A stretch of DNA of 64,000 nucleotides, taken from contig NZ_JBBLZC010000001.1 of assembly GCF_037908215.1 (NCBI RefSeq), positions 460,510-524,509 on the forward strand. The letters are read 5' to 3'. The notes under the pieces were generated by a model, which did no database searches, was not told the origin of the DNA, and saw only the letters and a program-made list of their open reading frames with translations. A program made the position numbers and the translations under genes. Below, piece by piece: positions 18,570 through 27,049 of this stretch (position 1 is its first letter; every line of letters starts with the position of its first letter). The DNA comes from Benzoatithermus flavus (GTDB lineage Bacteria > Pseudomonadota > Alphaproteobacteria > Geminicoccales > Geminicoccaceae).

Positions 18570-20096
18570 TCAGCTCTCCCAAATCCGTCGGACATCGGCC
18601 GCCACCTCGTCGAGGGGACGGCCGGCGGCGACCCGTGGCCAGAGGACGGCGCTCGGGTCCATGGTCCGGGCCTGTGCCCGGACCACCGCGAGGTCGGCGT
18701 CCGAGGCGTCGCCGCGCCTGGCACCGACGCGCGCTTCCAGCACGGGCTCGGCCGCCTCGAGCCAAACCGGGCGGAACGGCACGCCCGCGGCCTTCGCCAC
18801 GGCTTCGATCGCCTCGCGCTGCGCGGCCTCGCCGTAGACGGCATCGGCGATGACGGTGCGGCCGGCGGCGAGCAGGACGCGGGCACGATCCGCGATCCTG
18901 GCGAAGACGCGGGCCGAGTGCTCGGGCGTGTAGGCCTCGGGCGGCAGGCGTTCGGTGGGCTCCTTGCCGAGCAGACGCTTGCGGATGACGTCGCTGCGCA
19001 GGATCATCGCCCCCGGCATGGCGCCGAACGCAGGGGCGAGCGCCTTTGCCACGCTCGACTTGCCGGTACCGGAGCGGCCGGCCACGACGAGCAGGCGCGG
19101 CGGCACGGGCTCGAGGGCCTTCCGGGCGAGAGCGAGATAAGTACCGGCCTCCTGGACCTTGGCCGTCCTCGCCTCGCCGCCCAGCACGCCGGCGTTGAAG
19201 CCCGCCACCTTCGCCCGGATCGCCGCGCGCACCGAAAGGAACAGCGGCAGAAGAGCGAGGCCCGCGTCGTCCTCGGCGCGATCATGGTAGGCCTGGAGCA
19301 GCGTGCGCGCGTGCGCGGGCAGGCCGCGCCGGATCAGGTCCATGACCAGGAAGGCGAGGTCGTAGAGCACGTCGATGCAGGCGAGCTCCTCGTCGAACTC
19401 GAGGCAGTCGAACAGAACCGGCCCGCGCTCGAGGAGCACGATGTTGGCGAGGTGCAGATCGCCGTGGCAGTGCCGCACCCGGCCGTCGGCACGGCGCTGG
19501 TCGAGAAGGTGGGCTCGTGCCTCGAGCTCTCGCTGCGTGGCCGCGTTCAGCGCTGCGACCGCGGCCGCGTCGAAGACGGCGGGTGCGAGGCTCGCGAGAT
19601 CGCCGGCATTGCCCTCGACGACCGCCCGCATCGCCGCGTAGCCGCCCTTGTCGCGGCGGACCTCGGCCTCGGCGTGGAAACGGCAGATCTCGACCGCCAG
19701 CGCCTCGATCAGGTCCGGGCCCAGCTCGCCTCGTGCCGCGACCCGGTCGAGCTGGGCGTCCTGCGGGAAACGGGCCATCTCGAGCAGCCATTCGACCGGC
19801 TCGCCCGACCCGCCGAGCGCCAGGCGGCCGTCGGCCTCGCGCGTGACCGCGACGACGCGGCGGTAGAGCTCGGGCGCCGTGCGCCGGTTCAGGGCGAGCT
19901 CGGCCTCGAGTGTCGCCTTGCGCCGCGCGAGCGTGGAGAAGTCCATGAAGCTGAAGCGCACCGCGCGCTTCATCTTCCAGGCGCGCTCCCCGGCGAGGAG
20001 GATGACCGCACCGTGCGTGTCGATGCGCTCGACGCGCCCGCCCAAAGCGCCGCCGGCAAGAAAGGCCAGGACCTCGGCCTGCCCGTCGTCCGTCAT
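18570..20096 (-). CDS. Bifunctional aminoglycoside-phosphotransferase-like / AAA P-loop kinase
   Basis: 508 residues with two fused parts. The first (about 1-310) is APH-like: KMKRAVRFSFMDFSTLARRK at the N-terminus, HCHGDLHLANIVL with catalytic Asp213 and LFDCLEFDEELACIDVLYDLAF as the Mg-binding region. The second (about 335-508) is a gluconate-kinase-like P-loop domain: LLVVAGRSGTGKSS (Lys346) and RSDVIRKRLLG. This fused COG2187/COG0645 architecture is common in proteobacteria; its substrate is not established. The start ATG 20096 is chosen at MTDDGQAEV; the frame continues upstream but is not protein-like. Confidence 0.9.
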   Translation of the reverse strand: MTDDGQAEVLAFLAGGALGGRVERIDTHGAVILLAGERAWKMKRAVRFSFMDFSTLARRKATLEAELALNRRTAPELYRRVVAVTREADGRLALGGSGEPVEWLLEMARFPQDAQLDRVAARGELGPDLIEALAVEICRFHAEAEVRRDKGGYAAMRAVVEGNAGDLASLAPAVFDAAAVAALNAATQRELEARAHLLDQRRADGRVRHCHGDLHLANIVLLERGPVLFDCLEFDEELACIDVLYDLAFLVMDLIRRGLPAHARTLLQAYHDRAEDDAGLALLPLFLSVRAAIRAKVAGFNAGVLGGEARTAKVQEAGTYLALARKALEPVPPRLLVVAGRSGTGKSSVAKALAPAFGAMPGAMILRSDVIRKRLLGKEPTERLPPEAYTPEHSARVFARIADRARVLLAAGRTVIADAVYGEAAQREAIEAVAKAAGVPFRPVWLEAAEPVLEARVGARRGDASDADLAVVRAQARTMDPSAVLWPRVAAGRPLDEVAADVRRIWES

Positions 20097-20320
20097 CGCT
20101 CCTCCGTGGTCCGCGATCTGGCCGCTGCCGGCCGGTCTAGCGCAGGCGGCGCAGGCGATGAAGCCGGGACGGTCGGGCGAAGGGATGCACGCGGCGCCAC
20201 GCCTCCGTCGATCCGGCTGCACCGGGGCCGAAGCCGCCGGCGCTTGCCGTCCGCCATGCCGCGGACTACACCCTGGAACGGGATCAGTCACCGAACACCA
20301 CACCAACGCAGCGGACAGGC

Positions 20321-21322
20321 ATGGATATCCGTGGGGGCTTCGTCGATCTCATCGGCAACACGCCGCTCGTGCGCCTGAAGCGCGTGTCCGAGATGACGGG
20401 CTGCGAGATCCTGGGCAAATGCGAGTTCCTGAACCCGGGCGGCAGCGTGAAGGACCGGGCGGCGCTCGCCATCATCGAGGATGCCGAGCAGAAGGGCCTG
20501 TTGCGTCCGGGCGGGGTCATCGTCGAGGGCACGGCGGGCAACACCGGAATCGGCCTCGCCCTGGTCGGCAACGCGCGCGGCTATCGCACGGTGATCGTGA
20601 TGCCGGAGACGCAGAGCCAGGAGAAGAAGGACATGCTGCGCCTGATCGGCGCCGACCTTCGTCTGGTCCCGGCCGTGCCCTACAAGGATCCCAACAACTA
20701 CGTGAAGCTCTCGGGCCGGATCGCCGAGGAGCTGGCGAAAACCGAGCCCAACGGCGCCATCTGGGCCAACCAGTTCGACAATGTCGCGAACCGCATGGGC
20801 CACTACCGCACCACCGGCCCCGAGATCTGGGAGCAGACGGGCGGCAGGGTCGATGCCTTCACCTGCGCGGTGGGCACAGGGGGCACGCTCGCCGGCGTCG
20901 GTATGGCGCTGAAGGAGCGCAACCCGAACGTCAAGATCGTGCTCGCCGATCCGATGGGGGCGGCACTCTACCACTACTACAAGCATGGCGAGCTCAAGGC
21001 CGAGGGCTCCTCGATCACCGAGGGCATCGGCCAGGGCCGGATCACGGCGAACCTCGAAGGAGCGCCGATCGACGACGCGGTGCAGATTCCGGACGAGGAG
21101 GCCCTGCCCTACATCTTCGATCTCGTGATCGAGGAGGGCCTGGTCCTGGGTGGCTCCTCGGCGATCAACATCGCGGGTGCGGTGCGGGTGGCGAGAATGC
21201 TGGGTCCCGGCCATACGGTCGTGACCGTCCTGGCCGATTACGGCACCCGCTACCAGAGCAAGCTGTTCAATGTCGAGTTCCTGCGCGAGAAGGGCCTGCC
21301 GGTCCCGTCCTGGCTGACCTGA
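20321..21322 (+). CDS. cysK: Cysteine synthase A (O-acetylserine sulfhydrylase)
   Basis: 333 residues. PLP enzyme that makes cysteine from O-acetylserine and sulfide. Lys44 in GGSVKDRAA binds PLP, EGTAGNTGIGLA binds the substrate carboxylate, and VGTGGTLAGV holds the PLP phosphate. The C-terminal part has SSAINIAGAV and ADYGTRYQSKLFN. Length and motifs agree with CysK rather than CBS (no heme or CBS domain). The 3-mercaptopyruvate sulfurtransferase 56 bp downstream is a sulfur-metabolism neighbour and is probably in the same transcript. Confidence 0.95.
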   Translation: MDIRGGFVDLIGNTPLVRLKRVSEMTGCEILGKCEFLNPGGSVKDRAALAIIEDAEQKGLLRPGGVIVEGTAGNTGIGLALVGNARGYRTVIVMPETQSQEKKDMLRLIGADLRLVPAVPYKDPNNYVKLSGRIAEELAKTEPNGAIWANQFDNVANRMGHYRTTGPEIWEQTGGRVDAFTCAVGTGGTLAGVGMALKERNPNVKIVLADPMGAALYHYYKHGELKAEGSSITEGIGQGRITANLEGAPIDDAVQIPDEEALPYIFDLVIEEGLVLGGSSAINIAGAVRVARMLGPGHTVVTVLADYGTRYQSKLFNVEFLREKGLPVPSWLT

Positions 21323-21378
21323 GCCGGGGCTCACGCCGCCGATCGCCTTCTCCTCCACTCTCACGAGCAGCCGAGAAC

Positions 21379-22215
21379 ATGCCCGACGCCCTCGTCACGA
21401 CCGATTGGCTCGAAGCGCATCTGGGAAGTCCGGATGTGCACATCGTCGACGCGACGTGGTTCCTGCCCACGGTGGACCGCGACGCGCGCGCCGAGTACGA
21501 GGCGTGCCACATTCCGGATGCCGTGTTCTTCGACCTCGACGAGGTGTGCGAGCCCAAGGGCCTGCACCCGCACATGGCGCCCTCACCGGCCAAGTTCAGC
21601 GCGCGGGTGCGCAAGCTGGGCCTGGGCGACGGGACCAGGATCGTGGTCTACGACAACAACCGCTTCTTCGCCTCGGCGCGGGTCTGGTGGATGTTCCGCC
21701 TCATGGGCCATGCCGACACGATGGTGCTCGACGGCGGCCTCGCCAAATGGCGGGCGGAAGGCCGGCCGGTGCGGGACGGGGCCGAGCGCCATCGCGAGCG
21801 GCACTTCACGGCGCGGCAGAACAACCTGATCTACCGCGAGCTCGACCAGATGCGCGCCAACCTGACGAGCCGGCGCGAGCAGGTGGTGGACGCGCGCTCG
21901 CCCGGCCGGTTCCACGGGGTCGAGCCGGAGCCGCGGGCGGGCCTGCGCTCGGGCCACATTCCGGGGGCGAAGAACCTCCACTACGCGGCGCTGATCGGGG
22001 GCGACGGCACGCTGAAGCCCAAGGACGAGCTGCGGCGGCTCTTCGCCGCCGCCGGAGTCGACCTCGACCGGCCGGTGGTCACGACCTGCGGCTCGGGTGT
22101 CTCGGCGGCACTGCTCAACCTCGCCCTGTTCGAGCTCGGCATCCACAACGTGGCCCTCTACGACGGCTCCTGGGCCGAGTGGGGTGCTCAGCCGGACACG
22201 CCGGTCGCGACCTGA
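21379..22215 (+). CDS. sseA: 3-mercaptopyruvate sulfurtransferase
   Basis: 278 residues made of two rhodanese domains. The N-terminal one is inactive (no Cys in the loop); the C-terminal one has the active loop CGSGVSA with Cys237. That loop is the 3-mercaptopyruvate type (CGSGVTA) rather than the thiosulfate type (CRxGxT). Other rhodanese features are VDATWFLP, IPDAVFFDLDEV and VVDARSPGRFHG. It moves sulfur from 3-mercaptopyruvate to acceptors, which fits its position behind cysK. Confidence 0.94.
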   Translation: MPDALVTTDWLEAHLGSPDVHIVDATWFLPTVDRDARAEYEACHIPDAVFFDLDEVCEPKGLHPHMAPSPAKFSARVRKLGLGDGTRIVVYDNNRFFASARVWWMFRLMGHADTMVLDGGLAKWRAEGRPVRDGAERHRERHFTARQNNLIYRELDQMRANLTSRREQVVDARSPGRFHGVEPEPRAGLRSGHIPGAKNLHYAALIGGDGTLKPKDELRRLFAAAGVDLDRPVVTTCGSGVSAALLNLALFELGIHNVALYDGSWAEWGAQPDTPVAT

Positions 22216-22233
22216 AGGAACGCTCTCGGCCCG

Positions 22234-22839
22234 TCAGCGCCCGCCGATCAGGGGCAGCCAGGGTGCGGCGCTCTCGGGCAGAAGACCCAGAAGGCGCGGG
22301 TCGTCCGCGACCTCGATCGCGCGCTTGTAGGGCCTGAAGCCCGAGCGGATGTAGAACGCCAGCGCCGCCGGATGATCGAGGCTGCAGGTGTGGACGAAGA
22401 GGCGGCGGGTATCCGCGCACCAGGCGAGCTCGATCGCCCGGTTCATCAGCCAGCGCCCCGCACCGGTCCCGACCAGCGCCGGTGTCAGGCCGAAATAGGC
22501 GAGCTCGACATCGGGCGCCCGGCGGCGGTCGAGTTCGAGCAGGCCTTCGTCCCGGCCGTCCCTACTCAAGGCGTAGACCTCGACCAGAGGATGGCGGATC
22601 GTCGCCAGCAGCTCCGCTTCCGGCATGACGAGGCGACCGAACCAGAGCCAGTCCGTGCCGATCCGACGGAAGAGATCGCGATACCAGGCGAGATCCGGCG
22701 CCTCTACCCGCCGCAGGCTCAGACGCGGAATCTCCGGCGCCGGCCGCGCAGACGGGCGCTCGGTCATCTCGAGATAAGTGACGACCGCGGCGATCTTGCC
22801 GGGCGGCAGGTCGTAATAGCCGTTCTCTTCGAGCTGCAC
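22234..22839 (-). CDS. GNAT family N-acetyltransferase
   Basis: 201 residues. The start is GTG 22839 because AGGAGG lies 6 nt before it; the upstream in-frame extension has no ribosome site. GNAT features: VEVYALSRDGRDEGLLELDR (central strands), VELAYFGLTPALVGTGAGRWLMNRAIELAW (acetyl-CoA pyrophosphate loop, V-G-T-G-A-G) and LDHPAALAFYIRSGFRPYKR (C-terminal acceptor motif). The substrate is unknown. Convergent with sseA, 18 bp apart. Confidence 0.9.
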   Translation of the reverse strand: MQLEENGYYDLPPGKIAAVVTYLEMTERPSARPAPEIPRLSLRRVEAPDLAWYRDLFRRIGTDWLWFGRLVMPEAELLATIRHPLVEVYALSRDGRDEGLLELDRRRAPDVELAYFGLTPALVGTGAGRWLMNRAIELAWCADTRRLFVHTCSLDHPAALAFYIRSGFRPYKRAIEVADDPRLLGLLPESAAPWLPLIGGR

Positions 22840-22945
22840 GCGCGGCCTCCTGGAGCGCACCGGGGACGAAGCCTGCGGCTACCAACCCCGTCGCCCGGCG
22901 TCCAGCGATTCTGAGCACCTGCGGGGCCGCTCGCGGGGGCGAACG

Positions 22946-24217
22946 CTACGGCATCGCGAGATGCTCCTGCCCGTCGGGCAAGCGCGAGCCATTCGGTCCG
23001 CCGATCCGGGTCGGCTTGTCGTTCGCGACGTGACGCGCGCTCGCCGGCTGCCCGGCGTCATCGGCGTGGGCGATCCTGCCGTGGCGGTGCGGCTCGATCG
23101 CTCCGGGGCGCACCACGTACCCGATCTCGTCGGCGTCCTCCTCGGACGTGCGCCTGTCCTGTGGCTGCTCCACAGCAGCCATCTGCAGGCAGAGCACCAG
23201 CAGCATGACGAAGGGCATGAAGTCGACGGCGATACCGACGATCCATGGGCCGGGCACGACGTTCGCGTGGTTCCAGACCGCGAGCTGGGCGTTGGTCGGC
23301 TCGTAAGCCGGCACGCGGACGGGCCGCTGGGCTTCCAGCAGGCGGTCGGCGGCCGCGTGCGCTTCGGCCGTGTGCTTCTCCAGGCGAAGATCCAGCTCCC
23401 GGAGTGCCCGGCGCTGTGACGACGAGGCTGCCGGGCCGCCACTGCCGATCACCACGCCGGACTGCTTGACGATCGACGCCATGTACCCGCTCTGCAGGTC
23501 CGCCACGATCCTGGCGACCTGTCCGGTGGCGGCGGCGATCTCGCCCTGCGCCGCCTGCGGCCCGAGATCGGCGATCCGGCGGCGTGCGGCATCCAGCCGC
23601 TCCATGGCATCGCGATGCTGGGTGCTGGCCCGATCGAGCGCGGCCCTGATGCCGGCCGCCAGCTCGTCGAAGTCGGCTGCCGCGGCCACGATGCTGCGCG
23701 CCACGACGCCGTCGCCCGCCTTGCCCGAGGCGCCCAGCCCGTCGCGCTCGTCCTCCGCCGCCATGCGCAGGGCCGCGGCCGACTTGCTCAGGACCGGCTG
23801 CAACTTCTGTTCGCGCATCCGCTGCTCGTAGGCTTCGTCCAGAGCCTTCTGCACGGCCTCGAGATGTCTCTCTTCGTGGTACGCCAGGGCCGCCGACCCG
23901 CCGATCGCGGCGGCGATCCACCAGGCCGACATGGCGGCGACGACGAGCGCCAGCGACAGGCCCAGGCTCAGCAGCAGGACGCGCAGGTGCGGCACCATCG
24001 GCTGCCGGGCGAGACGCAGGAGCTGATGCCAGAGCACCCATGCCCCGACCGCGACGGCGACCGAGACGACGAGCGGTATGATCGCACGCTCGGCGGCACC
24101 GGCGCCGTCCATGGCACCGCGCAGACCGAAGAAGGACGCCACCGCGGCGCTGATCGCCGCCGCCGCGAGCGCCAGATGGACGATCGTCTCGAGGCCGCCC
24201 TCGTCCCGGCCCTTCAT
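22946..24217 (-). CDS. Membrane protein with long cytoplasmic or periplasmic helical region; unknown function
   Basis: 423 residues, not recognised. ATG 24217 has GGGAG 6 nt upstream; ATG 24241 is an alternative. Hydrophobic segments lie at about residues 12-32, 45-63 and 80-104, and one at about 320-345 (PWIVGIAVDFMPFVMLLVLCL). Between them is about 200 residues of Ala/Arg/Glu-rich helix (ALDEAYEQRMREQKL, MERLDAARRRIADLGPQAA), probably coiled coil. The tail (about 345-423) is hydrophilic, His-rich and disordered. The shape recalls phage or ICE accessory membrane proteins and chemoreceptor-like helical rods, but no signature motif is visible. Divergent from the aldo/keto reductase across 276 bp. 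Confidence 0.7.
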   Translation of the reverse strand: MKGRDEGGLETIVHLALAAAAISAAVASFFGLRGAMDGAGAAERAIIPLVVSVAVAVGAWVLWHQLLRLARQPMVPHLRVLLLSLGLSLALVVAAMSAWWIAAAIGGSAALAYHEERHLEAVQKALDEAYEQRMREQKLQPVLSKSAAALRMAAEDERDGLGASGKAGDGVVARSIVAAAADFDELAAGIRAALDRASTQHRDAMERLDAARRRIADLGPQAAQGEIAAATGQVARIVADLQSGYMASIVKQSGVVIGSGGPAASSSQRRALRELDLRLEKHTAEAHAAADRLLEAQRPVRVPAYEPTNAQLAVWNHANVVPGPWIVGIAVDFMPFVMLLVLCLQMAAVEQPQDRRTSEEDADEIGYVVRPGAIEPHRHGRIAHADDAGQPASARHVANDKPTRIGGPNGSRLPDGQEHLAMP

Positions 24218-24493
24218 GGCCATCTCCCGAGCATCGAGCACGCAGGTCGGCGGGCCGCAGCAGCGGCAACGCTTAAGGAAATCTTAGCCGGGATTCGGGT
24301 CGCGTCCGGCGCGATCGGCGGCGCCGCACATCGCGGTATGGAACGGCCGGCCTCGGGCTCGTATCGGAATGCTGCGGGCGCAGGTTGACCGCCCCGCGTC
24401 GGAGGCGCACGGTGTCTCCCCGGACGACGGCCGGCCGGGAACCGGCTACTGCGGCGCGTGTTCGGGCGGTACGGAAGCCGTGGAGGGACGGAC
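24218..24493. other. 276-bp divergent intergenic region
   Basis: No gene is seen. It should hold promoters of the membrane-protein gene (minus) and the aldo/keto reductase (plus). The short AT-richer stretch CTTAAGGAAATCTTAG at about 24273-24288 is an imperfect dyad, but nothing further can be claimed. Confidence 0.4.
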
Positions 24494-25480
24494 ATGCAGA
24501 CGCGTCGGCTGGGCCAGCAGGGCCTCGAGGTCTCGGCGCTGGGGCTCGGCTGCATGGGAATGTCCGATTTCTACGGCGGGCGCGACGAGGCCGAGGCGAT
24601 CGCCACCATCCACCGCGCCATCGAGCTCGGCGTCACCTTTCTCGACACCGCCGACATGTACGGTGTCGGGCGGAACGAGGAGCTGGTCGGGCGCGCGGTC
24701 AGGGGCCGGCGCGACAAGATCGTGATCGCGACCAAGTTCGGCAACGTGCGCGACGCCGACGGGCGGCCGCTCGGCATCAACGGCCGGCCGGAGTACGTGC
24801 GCTCGGCGTGCGAGGCGAGCCTGCGCCGGCTGGGTGTCGAGGTGATCGACCTCTACTACCAGCACCGGGTCGATCCCGAAACCCCGATCGAGGACACGGT
24901 GGGGGCGATGGCCGAGCTCGTGCGGCAGGGCAAGATCCGCCATCTCGGGCTCTCGGAGGCCGCACCGGAGACGATCCGGCGCGCCCATGCCGTCCATCCG
25001 ATCACGGCACTGCAGACCGAGTACTCGCTCTGGAGCCGCGATCCCGAGGCGAGCGTGCTGCCCACCGTGCGCGAGCTCGGCATCGGCTTCGTCGCCTACA
25101 GCCCGCTCGGGCGCGGCTTCCTCACCGGGCAGATCAAGTCGGCGGAGGATCTCGAGACCGACGACTGGCGGCGGCTGATGCCGCGCTTCCAGCCCGAGAA
25201 CTTCCAGCACAATCTCGATCTCGTCGCCAAAATCGAGGCCATGGCACGGCTGAAGGGCTGCACGCCGGCGCAGTTGGCGCTCGCCTGGGTGCTGGCGCAA
25301 GGCGAAGACATCGTGCCGATCCCCGGCACCAAGCGGCGGCGCTATCTCGAGGAGAACGTGGGCGCTGTCACGGTGAGCCTGAGCGCTTCCGAGCTCGCCG
25401 AGATCGACGCCGCGATCCCGCAGGGGGCGGCCGCCGGCATGCGCTATCCCGAGCCGGCGATGAAGGCAGTGAACCGCTGA
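24494..25480 (+). CDS. Aldo/keto reductase
   Basis: 328 residues, TIM-barrel NADPH-dependent reductase. Start ATG 24494 with GGAGGGACGGAC upstream. The tetrad is visible: Asp51 and Tyr56 in FLDTADMYG, Lys in VIATKFGN and His in DLYYQHRVD. The cofactor loop is IVPIPGTKRRRYLEENVGAV. The closest known group is the AKR13-type, often called pyridoxal reductase-like or YajO-like. A typical MGMS motif near the N-terminus (LGCMGMSDFYGG) supports this. Substrate unknown. Confidence 0.94.
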   Translation: MQTRRLGQQGLEVSALGLGCMGMSDFYGGRDEAEAIATIHRAIELGVTFLDTADMYGVGRNEELVGRAVRGRRDKIVIATKFGNVRDADGRPLGINGRPEYVRSACEASLRRLGVEVIDLYYQHRVDPETPIEDTVGAMAELVRQGKIRHLGLSEAAPETIRRAHAVHPITALQTEYSLWSRDPEASVLPTVRELGIGFVAYSPLGRGFLTGQIKSAEDLETDDWRRLMPRFQPENFQHNLDLVAKIEAMARLKGCTPAQLALAWVLAQGEDIVPIPGTKRRRYLEENVGAVTVSLSASELAEIDAAIPQGAAAGMRYPEPAMKAVNR

Positions 25481-25487
25481 GGCAGGT

Positions 25488-26258
25488 TCAGTCCGGGATC
25501 TCGATCACGAGACCGTCGTGGGCCGGCAGCACACCTTCGGGCAGACGGTTCGCCCAGTCGGTGTAGTCGACCTCATGGTTCATGTGGGTGAGGAAGGCCC
25601 GCTCCGGGGCCAGCCGGTCGATCCAGCCCAGCGCCATCTCGAGATGCGCATGGCTGGGGTGCGGACGGTCGCGCAGCGCGTCGACGATCCAGGTCTCGAC
25701 GCCGCGCAGCGCGGCGAACGCGCGCTCGTCGAGGCCGTCCGTGTCGGTCGAGTAGGCGAAGCGGCCGATGCGAAAGCCCCAGCTCACGCCGCGGCCGTGC
25801 TTCTGCGGGAACGGCACGATCTCGACCTCGCCGACCCGGAACGGCCCCTCGAAGGCGTGCGGGCGGATCTCGGGGCGCCACCAGCCATGGGTGCCCCGTC
25901 CGCCCTCGAACACGTAGGGAAAGCGCTCGCGGATGCGGGCGAAGACACCGGCATCGGCATAGGCCTCGATGGGCGCCATCATGTTGTTGTTGATGGCGCG
26001 CAGATCGTCGATGCCATGGACGTGGTCGGCGTGGGCGTGGGTGTAGAGCAGCGCTTCGATCTGGCCGATCCCGGCGTCGAGGCATTGCTGGCGCAGATCC
26101 GGGCCGGTGTCGACCAGGATGCGCTGGCCTTCCGCCTCGATCAGGATCGAGCAGCGCCGGCGCTTGTTGCGCGGATCGGGCGAGCGGCAGACGGGGCACG
26201 TGCAGCCGATCTGCGGCACGCCCGCGGAGGTGCCGCAGCCTAAGACCGTCACCCTCAT
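25488..26258 (-). CDS. Metallo-beta-lactamase fold hydrolase (PhnP-like)
   Basis: 256 residues. LGCGTSAGVPQIGCTCPVC at the N-terminus and THAHADHVHGIDDLR with His74, His76, Asp78 and His79 place it with the PhnP / lipoate-binding-type MBL proteins that open cyclic phosphates. Additional Cys (CTCPVC) may bind a structural zinc. Its start overlaps the tatD stop by 4 bp (ATGA), so it is the last gene of the murein-metG operon. This MBL-TatD-MetG order is widespread in Alphaproteobacteria. Enzyme substrate not established. Confidence 0.93.
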   Translation of the reverse strand: MRVTVLGCGTSAGVPQIGCTCPVCRSPDPRNKRRRCSILIEAEGQRILVDTGPDLRQQCLDAGIGQIEALLYTHAHADHVHGIDDLRAINNNMMAPIEAYADAGVFARIRERFPYVFEGGRGTHGWWRPEIRPHAFEGPFRVGEVEIVPFPQKHGRGVSWGFRIGRFAYSTDTDGLDERAFAALRGVETWIVDALRDRPHPSHAHLEMALGWIDRLAPERAFLTHMNHEVDYTDWANRLPEGVLPAHDGLVIEIPD

Positions 26259-27049
26259 GCGGCGGCCCGAACCGCTGCCGCCGCCTTCGGGAACAGGCGG
26301 AAGAAGTTGTCGGTGGTGACGCGCTCGATCTCGGCCTGCGGCACGCCCTTCACCTCGGCCAGCACCTTCGCGACGTGGACGGTGTAGGCGGGCTCGTTGG
26401 TCTTGCCGCGGAACGGGACCGGGGCGAGATAGGGCGCATCGGTCTCGAGGACGAGGCGATCGAGCGGCATGTCCTCGACGATGGCACGAAGATCCTCGGA
26501 CTTCCTGAAGGTCAGGATGCCGCCGATGCCGAGATGGAGGCCGATCGCGATGGCGCGCTCGGCGAGGCGCCGCGACGAGCTGTAGCAGTGGATGACGCCG
26601 GTGAACGGCGCCTTCGCCATCGCGGCCTCGAGGATCGCCATCGTATCCTCGTCGGCATCGCGGGTGTGGACGACGAGCGGCAGGCCCGACGCCTGCGCGG
26701 CCGCGATGTGGACCTCGAAGCTCGCCGCCTGCCGGTCGCGCGGGGAGAAGTCGTAGAAATAATCGAGGCCGGTCTCGCCGATGGCGACCACACGGGGATG
26801 CGAGGCGAGCTCGAGGAGCGGCGTGGGGTCGTCCAGGCCCTCCTGGCCGGCCTCGTGCGGATGCACGCCGACGGCGCAGAACACCTCCGGCCGGCGCTCG
26901 GCGAGCGCCACACCGACCGGCCAGCCGGAGCGCTTGGCGGCGATGTGGACCATGAGATCCACACCGGCCGCGTGTGCACGGGCGATCACGCCGGCCTCGT
27001 CCTCGGCGAGGCCCGGATAATCGAGGTGGCAGTGGCTGTCGACGATCAT
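26255..27049 (-). CDS. tatD: TatD family metal-dependent hydrolase (DNase)
   Basis: 264 residues. Metal ligands are visible in MIVDSHCHLDYP, VHPHEAGQ, AIGETGLDYFYDFSPRDRQ (bridging Glu), VVHTRDAD, GVIHCYSS and LETDAPYLAPVPFRGKTNEP. TatD enzymes act as 3'-5' DNases or RNases. The start overlaps the metG stop by 4 bp and the stop overlaps the MBL gene, so all three are translationally coupled. The frame is open upstream inside metG, but only MIVDSHCHLD and what follows is TatD-like. Confidence 0.96.
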   Translation of the reverse strand: MIVDSHCHLDYPGLAEDEAGVIARAHAAGVDLMVHIAAKRSGWPVGVALAERRPEVFCAVGVHPHEAGQEGLDDPTPLLELASHPRVVAIGETGLDYFYDFSPRDRQAASFEVHIAAAQASGLPLVVHTRDADEDTMAILEAAMAKAPFTGVIHCYSSSRRLAERAIAIGLHLGIGGILTFRKSEDLRAIVEDMPLDRLVLETDAPYLAPVPFRGKTNEPAYTVHVAKVLAEVKGVPQAEIERVTTDNFFRLFPKAAAAVRAAA

